The notes beneath the pieces are model-generated. The model worked only from the letters and a program-made list of their open reading frames with translations. It did not search any database and was not told where the DNA came from. From positions 1 through 11,716 of the forward strand of contig JANXNO010000410.1 in assembly GCA_025354075.1 (NCBI GenBank): DNA of 11,716 nt. Direction: 5' to 3'. Position numbers and translations under genes: made by a program. Below are positions 7,290 through 11,716 of the stretch, one piece after another; the stretch's first letter is position 1, and the number at the start of each line of letters is the position of its first letter. The DNA comes from Burkholderiales bacterium. Its GTDB lineage: Bacteria > Pseudomonadota > Gammaproteobacteria > Burkholderiales > Casimicrobiaceae.

Positions 7290-8840
7290 ATGACACGCAT
7301 TACTACTTCTCCGCGCCTCGTTTTGGCGTTCTTCGTATCCACTTTCATCCTGAATGCGCCCGGCGCGCGGGCCGCAACATGTCCGTTCGACGCCGGCGGC
7401 TCTGGCGCGCTCAACGACGGAGTGGTTCTCACGCGTTATGCGCTGGGCCTTACCGGTGCGCCGCTCACCGCCAGTACGCGTTACGCGAGTCTTGACCCGC
7501 TGCAAGTGAAAAACAACATCGAATGCGTTGGATGTGCGCTCGACATGAACGGTGACGACAAAATCGACACCGTGGACACGACCATAATCGCGCGGCACCT
7601 CACCGGATTCAAGGGAGCATCGCTCACCGGTGGGCTCACGCTCGGCGCAGGGACGCGCAACACGACAGCGGCGGTCACGAGCTTTCTCGCCAATGGCTGC
7701 GCGGTCGGCGGCGCGATCAATGCGTTTGTGCAGGGCGGCAACGCGTTTGGTGCACCGGCAGTGCTCGGAGCCAGCGATGGGCAGCCGCTGACAGTGGGCA
7801 TCGGCGGTGGCAACGGTCTCCGCGTTGTGCCTTCGTCGATTGTCAATGCGCCCAACATGATCGGCGGCTCCAGCGCCAACTTTATCGCTAGCGCCGTGCG
7901 CGGTGGGGCCATCGCCGGCGGTGGCATACCCGGTGGCGATACCGACCCCGACTTCCTCGATGAAGGGCCGAACCGCGTGGTGGGACATTATGGATTCGTC
8001 GGTGGTGGCAAGAACAACGTCGCGGGCTCGCTCGTCGCGTTGCCCAAAGACGCGGCGTTTGCGACGGTGGCTGGCGGCGACCAGAACGTCGCTGGCCAGT
8101 ATGCCGCGACGGTTGGCGGTGGGCAGTTCAACCAGGTTACTTTGGCCTACGGCACGGTCGCCGGCGGCGTTCTCAATTTGGCCAGTGGGTTGAATGCAAG
8201 CGTGGGTGGCGGCAATTTCAATACCGCTTCCGGAAATTCCAGTACCGTGCCCGGCGGCAACAGCAATACCGCTTCGGGCGCGTACAGTTTTGCCGCAGGA
8301 CGAGGCGCAAGAGCCACACACGATCGATCGTTCGTTTGGGGCGGAGATTCGACCGTAAACACCGGCAGCACTGGCCCCGGATCATTCGTGGTCTACGCGC
8401 CGGGCGCGATCAACATGTACGCCGGAGCCGCTGGCGCGGGTGGATGCACGTTGTCCAATCCGTCAAGCGGCTGGGCATGCAGCAGTGATCGCGCATTGAA
8501 GACGAATGTTCGTTCACTGGATGCGCGCGACGTGCTGAAGCGCGTGGTGTCGATGCCGGTCACACGCTGGAGCTTCAAGGGCGCTGAACCGTTCACCCAC
8601 ATCGGCCCGATGGCGCAGGACTTCAAGGCTGCGTTCGGCCTGGGCGGTGATGACAAAACCATTTCCTCCATGGACTCAGTCGGTGTGGCTCTGGCCGCGA
8701 TTCAGGGGCTCAATCAGTTGCTTGCGAAACAGCAATCCGCCATCGCGACCAAAGACAGCAAAATCGCCCATCTTGAAAGCGAAATCGCGGCAATCAAACG
8801 CTCGCTTGCCGCGTTGACAGCGCAGCGCACACGGCGATGA
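7290..8840 (+). CDS. Secreted dockerin-like / beta-repeat / S74 self-cleaving chaperone protein
   Basis: A 516-residue protein with a clear signal peptide (about 1-29, cut near ARA-A). Domains in order follow. There is a dockerin-like pair: a degenerate first copy (FDAGGSGALNDGVVLTRYALG) and a good second one, DMNGDDKID (85-93), with Asp85, Asn87, Asp89, Asp93 and Asp96 set for calcium. At about 237-340 there are six glycine-rich units of roughly 15 residues on the pattern V-x-G-G-x-x-N-x-A-x-G, like the heads of YadA/Hep-Hag adhesins. At about 395-480 there is an S74 intramolecular chaperone with SDRALK, giving a Ser399/Lys404 dyad, and then HIGPMAQDF. A short coiled coil (about 485-510) ends the protein. 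In phage tailspikes and MyRF the S74 domain builds a trimer and then cuts itself off, here predicted just before Ser399. The Shine-Dalgarno gagga (7279-7283) supports this start. Likely a trimeric surface or secreted fibre. Confidence 0.85.
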   Translation: MTRITTSPRLVLAFFVSTFILNAPGARAATCPFDAGGSGALNDGVVLTRYALGLTGAPLTASTRYASLDPLQVKNNIECVGCALDMNGDDKIDTVDTTIIARHLTGFKGASLTGGLTLGAGTRNTTAAVTSFLANGCAVGGAINAFVQGGNAFGAPAVLGASDGQPLTVGIGGGNGLRVVPSSIVNAPNMIGGSSANFIASAVRGGAIAGGGIPGGDTDPDFLDEGPNRVVGHYGFVGGGKNNVAGSLVALPKDAAFATVAGGDQNVAGQYAATVGGGQFNQVTLAYGTVAGGVLNLASGLNASVGGGNFNTASGNSSTVPGGNSNTASGAYSFAAGRGARATHDRSFVWGGDSTVNTGSTGPGSFVVYAPGAINMYAGAAGAGGCTLSNPSSGWACSSDRALKTNVRSLDARDVLKRVVSMPVTRWSFKGAEPFTHIGPMAQDFKAAFGLGGDDKTISSMDSVGVALAAIQGLNQLLAKQQSAIATKDSKIAHLESEIAAIKRSLAALTAQRTRR

Positions 8841-8844
8841 GTCG

Positions 8845-9420
8845 GTGAAATCCATCAGCCACGTTACGCGCGTTCGCTGGCAATGGCCATTCGGAATTGC
8901 GTTTGTCGCATATGGCGTCTCTGCTTTGGTCAAACGCTGGATATTTTGGAATTGGGGCGGAGATTGGCAAATTGTTGACCTCGCGGTAGAACCAGGTGCG
9001 GTGCTGATCGGCTGGTGGTTAGTACGTGCGGCGATGCTGGGCACGCGCGAGAGGTTGAAATATGGCGCAGTGGTGGGTCAAATGAGCCCGAATCCAGCGC
9101 GTCCAGAGGTGCCTTTTGATCTCGTGCTTCGCGTCCCATCGGGGATCGAACCAGGAGAAAGGCTGCAGCTCGCGCTGGTGTGTCAATTCGCAGAGCCCGA
9201 TAGCGACGGCGTCAACTACACGGAGCGATGGCGAATGGAGCGTGCTGGCGTTGCGCAGGCGGGTGTGCAGGGTGTCGAAGTCAGGGAACGGTTCGAGCCT
9301 CCGGAAACGGCAGCGGGGCAATTTCCATCCGGACAGAACTATGAAGTCGTGACGCTACACGTGAGTCACGCCGGTGGGCTCGACCGCGAGTTCAAGCTGG
9401 ACTGGCGTTCCCGCCCGTAG
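8845..9420 (+). CDS. Small two-helix membrane protein, function unknown
   Basis: A 191-residue protein starting with GTG, 4 bp after the stop of the S74 gene, so probably in the same operon. It has two hydrophobic helices (about residues 14-30 and 47-65), a basic loop (GTRERLKYG), and then a soluble beta-rich domain (about 85-190). That domain has the alternating pattern VPFDLVLRVPSGIEPGERL, LALVCQF, YTERWRME and, near the end, REFKLDW. The order of strands (L-x-L-R-V...L-x-C...E-x-W...F-x-L) resembles the soluble part of some DUF3592-type membrane proteins, but this is a loose likeness. A later start would lose the first helix. I do not recognise a specific function; the position suggests help with, or response to, the secreted protein next to it. 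Confidence 0.7.
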   Translation: MKSISHVTRVRWQWPFGIAFVAYGVSALVKRWIFWNWGGDWQIVDLAVEPGAVLIGWWLVRAAMLGTRERLKYGAVVGQMSPNPARPEVPFDLVLRVPSGIEPGERLQLALVCQFAEPDSDGVNYTERWRMERAGVAQAGVQGVEVRERFEPPETAAGQFPSGQNYEVVTLHVSHAGGLDREFKLDWRSRP

Positions 9421-9430
9421 ACGCTGGTGG

Positions 9431-9994
9431 TTAATCCGCCAGCTGGTACGACAAAAACAGTCGTGCCTTTTCCCAGTCGCGGGCTACCGTCATCGCCGAA
9501 ATGCCCAGATGCTCGGCGCATTCGTCGACCGTGAATCCGCCGAAATAGCGAAGCTCCACGATGTCGTGGCAACGCTCGTCAATTTCCTTCAACTTGACCA
9601 TCGCCTCATGTACCGCGAGGATTTGCGTAGTGTCGACCGACTCGCCCGCAAGCTCGGTGAGAAGCGTCCCCGGAGCGACCCCTCCGCCGCGCTTATCGGC
9701 ATCGCGCTCGCGCACGTAGTCAACGATGACGCTGCGCATCACTTTGCTCGCATAGCCGAAGAAAACCCGGCGATTCGGTGTGTCGACCTCACGCCCCAGG
9801 AGCCGCAGGTAAGACTCATGCACGAGGCTCGTAGGGCTCAGCAATGTCAGCGGCGATTCATGCGCCAGACGTGATCGTGCGAGGGCGCGCAACTCCCGAT
9901 ACACGGCATCGAAAAGTGCGCTCTGCGCCGTGTGATCGCCGGTTTGCGCGGCGCGCATCAGTTGCGTCAGTTCTACAGCTTTGGGCGCGCTCAA
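9431..9994 (-). CDS. ECF sigma factor, TIGR02999 / ECF43-like
   Basis: A 187-residue sigma factor. Residues about 9-97 are sigma region 2, including LYDxLRxLA-like VYRELRALARSRL (31-43), PTSLVHESYLRLL (54-66) and FFGYASKVMRSVIVDYVRER (78-97). Residues about 134-185 are region 4, with VELRYFGGFTVDECAEHLGI and the recognition helix TVARDWEKARLFL. These phrases are typical of TIGR02999, close to the ECF43 class. Its members have no anti-sigma factor and in Vibrio and Xanthomonas are turned on by a Ser/Thr kinase that phosphorylates region 2. Thr55 and Ser56 lie in that area and are candidate sites (inference). The start is a TTG at 9994, chosen because the N-terminus (VELTQLMRAAQTGD) matches the family; the next ATG would cut into it. 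No Shine-Dalgarno is visible. The gene ends 10 bp from the convergent membrane-protein gene. Confidence 0.88.
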   Translation of the reverse strand: MSAPKAVELTQLMRAAQTGDHTAQSALFDAVYRELRALARSRLAHESPLTLLSPTSLVHESYLRLLGREVDTPNRRVFFGYASKVMRSVIVDYVRERDADKRGGGVAPGTLLTELAGESVDTTQILAVHEAMVKLKEIDERCHDIVELRYFGGFTVDECAEHLGISAMTVARDWEKARLFLSYQLAD

Positions 9995-10038
9995 AATTTG
10001 GGGTTTGGCAGAGCAGGTAAATACACCCCAACAATGTA

Positions 10039-10071
10039 CGCGATTTTGATGCCATTGGCATCAAAATCGCG
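10039..10071. repeat. Perfect 15-bp-arm inverted repeat upstream of the sigma factor gene
   Basis: The arms cgcgattttgatgcc (10039-10053) and ggcatcaaaatcgcg (10057-10071) are fully complementary around a 3-nt centre. It lies 29 bp after the stop of the minus-strand gene at 10100 and 45 bp before the sigma factor start. No T run follows on either strand. It could be an unusual terminator that insulates the sigma gene or an operator controlling it. Confidence 0.75.
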
Positions 10072-10099
10072 GTTGCGCTAACAGGTCATGCGCGCGTGG

Positions 10100-10573
10100 C
10101 TACTGGCCGAGCCATTGCAAGTGAAAGTCGATCATGCGAATGGTTTTAATCCCGATGATGTCGTCAGCCGTATCCTGATAATCGCGGTTTATGATCGTGT
10201 TTTTGCGCTTGTACTTGAGCACGGAGTAGCGCGTCGCCGCACCGAACTCGTCATACGGTGCCAAATCTGGCACGGGAATGTAGTCGTCCATAGCGGGAAG
10301 CACGATGTCGTGTAGCGCCGATTTGACCCAAGCCACGTGCATGCCGCGGTGCCCGAACTGGATGTGTGACATATGGTTGTCAGCGCAGGCCTGCAACCGC
10401 GCGCGCACGCCGGGTACATAGCGATCCGCTTCAGAAAATAACTTTGATTTGAGCGGCCCACGCTCGACACCTTTTGGAAACGGCGTTGGCGTCAAGCGGG
10501 ACTTCCTGGTGCGTTGATGCACGACGGCGTCAAGGGCGTCTTTCCATGCTTTCTTGTTGGCAATTGCAGACAT
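10100..10573 (-). CDS. Small protein with peptidoglycan-binding-like domain
   Basis: A 157-residue protein. The start is the ATG at 10573, supported by gagg about 8 bases upstream; a start at 10696 would add 41 residues of unlikely composition. Residues 1-60 are basic and polar (RTRKSRLTPTPFPK). Residues about 68-155 resemble the three-helix peptidoglycan-binding-like fold found in many uncharacterised proteins: HIQFGHRGMHVAWVKSALHD (70-89), FGAATRYSVLKYKR (110-123), NTIINRDYQDTADDIIGIKTI (125-145). The shared pattern is G-x-x-G-x-x-V...F-G-x-x-T...V-L-x-Y-K...I-I-N...Y-Q...A-D-x-I-x-G-x-x-T-I. No signal peptide or membrane helix is seen, so the protein is either cytoplasmic or exported without a Sec signal. 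It precedes the sigma factor gene on the same strand but is separated from it by a strong hairpin. The function is unknown. Confidence 0.7.
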   Translation of the reverse strand: MSAIANKKAWKDALDAVVHQRTRKSRLTPTPFPKGVERGPLKSKLFSEADRYVPGVRARLQACADNHMSHIQFGHRGMHVAWVKSALHDIVLPAMDDYIPVPDLAPYDEFGAATRYSVLKYKRKNTIINRDYQDTADDIIGIKTIRMIDFHLQWLGQ

Positions 10574-10595
10574 GAAGTACCTCGGGGAGAAGAGT

Positions 10596-10615
10596 GCAGC
10601 ACGAAAGTGTGCTGC
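10596..10615 (-). promoter_or_regulatory. Leader hairpin before the peptidoglycan-binding-like gene
   Basis: The arms gcagcac (10596-10602) and gtgctgc (10609-10615) pair around a 6-nt loop, 22 bases upstream of the start codon and just before the Shine-Dalgarno. It may stabilise the message or affect translation; the role is not shown. Confidence 0.35.
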
Positions 10616-10768
10616 TGACTGACCAGACGGATACGCGGCAAAAAACCTAGCATCGACTCGAAAGTCAGCTGCGTTTGCAGGTGCGTTCCGTCGCAAGCAA
10701 CGCGACGCGCAAACGTCTAACGCTCGCGGGTAGCATTGCCATCATCCCGTTTTGATCGAATCCCGTTG

Positions 10769-11716
10769 ATGCCACTCGAACTCTCCCGCCGCGCACAGTC
10801 CCTCGGTACCGAAAACGCTTTCGTCGTTCTCGCCGAAGTCAACAAGCTCATTGCCGAGGGCTATGACATCACGAGCTTTTGCATTGGGCAGCCGGATTTT
10901 CCGGCGCCGTCGCATGTGCAGGACGCGGGGCATGAGGCGATTCGGCTCGGCAAACATGGCTACACGCCAAGCGCGGGCATCCCCGAGCTGCGTGCTGCGG
11001 TCGCGACGTACATGGGTGATATGCGCGGCATCCAGATTGATGCGGATGATGTCGTGGTCGGGGCGGGCGCGAAGCCGTTCATCGCGTACACGATCCTTTC
11101 AACAACGGATTTCGGCGCGGGCGATGAGGTGATTTACCCAGTGCCGGGCTTCCCGATTTACGAGTCGCAGATCACGATCAACGGTGCTGTGCCGGTACCG
11201 CTGTACTTGCGCGAAAGCCGCAATTTCGCTTTCGATCCAGCGGAACTTGAAGCGAAGATCACGCCGAAGACGAAGCTCTTGATCCTCAACAGCCCGCAGA
11301 ATCCGACTGGCGGAATCCTGACCAAATCTGATCTCGAAGCCATCGCCGCGATTCTGCGCAAACATCCACAAATCTGGGTGTTCTGCGATGAGATTTATGG
11401 ACGCCTCACGTTCGAAGGCAGCTTCCAGTCGCTCGCCAGTTTGCCCGACATGCAGGAGCGCTGCATCATCTCCGACGGCGCGTCGAAAACCTGGGCGATG
11501 ACCGGTTGGCGCATCGGTTTCACCGCGAACAAATTGCTCGCACCGGCGTTCACCAAATGGGTCACCAACACCGATAGCTGCGCGAGCCACATTTCGCAAT
11601 GGGCGGCGGTGGCCGCCGTGAGCGGGCCGCAGCATGAGGCAGAAATGATGCGCAACAAATTCTTGGAGCGACGCAATCTGATCGTGCCGCTGTTGAATGC
11701 GATTCCCGGCATCAAA
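10769..11716 (+). CDS. Class I/II PLP-dependent aminotransferase (3' end missing)
   Basis: The first 316 residues are visible and the window ends inside the gene. Class I/II aminotransferases move an amino group from an amino acid to a keto acid using pyridoxal phosphate. Signs of this fold type are SFCIGQPDFPAP near the start, GYTPSAGIPELRAAVA (64-79), VVGAGAKPFIAY for the cofactor phosphate pocket, NSPQNPTGG (Asn substrate and cofactor contact), CDEIYGRL (Asp contacting the ring nitrogen), and SDGASKTWAMTGWRIGF with Lys240 as the Schiff-base lysine. The likely substrate is aspartate or another common amino acid, but the exact one cannot be told. The family is usually about 390-400 residues, so about 80 are missing. 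The start is the ATG at 10769, whose product begins like the family; no strong Shine-Dalgarno is seen. The gene is divergent from the peptidoglycan-binding-like gene. Confidence 0.92.
   Translation, partial: MPLELSRRAQSLGTENAFVVLAEVNKLIAEGYDITSFCIGQPDFPAPSHVQDAGHEAIRLGKHGYTPSAGIPELRAAVATYMGDMRGIQIDADDVVVGAGAKPFIAYTILSTTDFGAGDEVIYPVPGFPIYESQITINGAVPVPLYLRESRNFAFDPAELEAKITPKTKLLILNSPQNPTGGILTKSDLEAIAAILRKHPQIWVFCDEIYGRLTFEGSFQSLASLPDMQERCIISDGASKTWAMTGWRIGFTANKLLAPAFTKWVTNTDSCASHISQWAAVAAVSGPQHEAEMMRNKFLERRNLIVPLLNAIPGIK

Noticed and set aside
7197..8321. A 374-residue open frame on the minus strand
   Set aside because: It lies wholly opposite the S74 protein gene, has low-complexity Arg, Ala and His composition and no recognisable domain; the plus-strand frame has a signal peptide, a ribosome site and clear domains.
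9374..9874. A 166-residue plus-strand frame
   Set aside because: It is the shadow of the ECF sigma factor gene and overlaps the end of the membrane-protein gene; no family likeness.
11099..11635. A 178-residue open frame on the minus strand
   Set aside because: It is the antisense of the aminotransferase gene, whose catalytic motifs are all in place on the plus strand.

Overview
The window has the high GC, long dense genes and gene families of a free-living betaproteobacterium, probably of the order Burkholderiales or a relative. The pointers are an IPTL-CTERM surface protein, a Ser/Thr kinase with a TIGR02999-type ECF sigma factor, and secreted proteins with S74 domains. The taxonomic call is an inference. 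No tRNA, rRNA, CRISPR array, integrase or transposase was seen.

Layout. (1) 1-579: the 3' end of a large secreted repeat protein with an IPTL-CTERM sorting tail. (2) 580-861: intergenic, with a perfect palindrome and one copy of a small hairpin-like repeat. (3) 862-1770 (+): an EamA/DMT transporter, convergent with (4) 1780-2547 (-), an OlsB-like GNAT N-acyltransferase. (5) 2831-4582 (+): divergent from the acyltransferase, a fusion of an N-terminal DedA/VTT membrane domain and a C-terminal ATP-grasp ligase domain. (6) 4653-7022 (+): a membrane-anchored Ser/Thr protein kinase with a long helical, TPR-like C-terminus and a tight hairpin just before its start. (7) 7023-7289: intergenic, with an 8-bp tandem repeat and the second copy of the hairpin-like repeat. 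(8) 7290-8840 (+): a secreted modular protein with a dockerin-like pair, 15-residue glycine-rich beta repeats, an S74 self-cleaving chaperone and a C-terminal coiled coil. It is followed 4 bp later by (9) 8845-9420, a small two-helix membrane protein. (10) 9431-9994 (-): an ECF sigma factor of the TIGR02999/ECF43-like kind. (11) 10100-10573 (-): a small protein with a peptidoglycan-binding-like domain and no signal peptide, separated from the sigma factor by a striking 15-bp-arm hairpin. (12) 10769 to the window end (+): a class I/II PLP aminotransferase, cut by the edge.

Two systems deserve attention. First, the acyltransferase and the VTT/ATP-grasp fusion share a divergent promoter region and together look like a membrane-lipid or envelope modification module: one enzyme acylates an amine, and the other joins an amine to a carboxylate at the membrane. 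Second, the kinase and the ECF sigma factor bracket a secreted adhesin-like protein and a small membrane protein. In some relatives such kinases switch on ECF sigma factors by phosphorylation, so these two genes may control surface output. Both functional readings are inferences from domain content and position.
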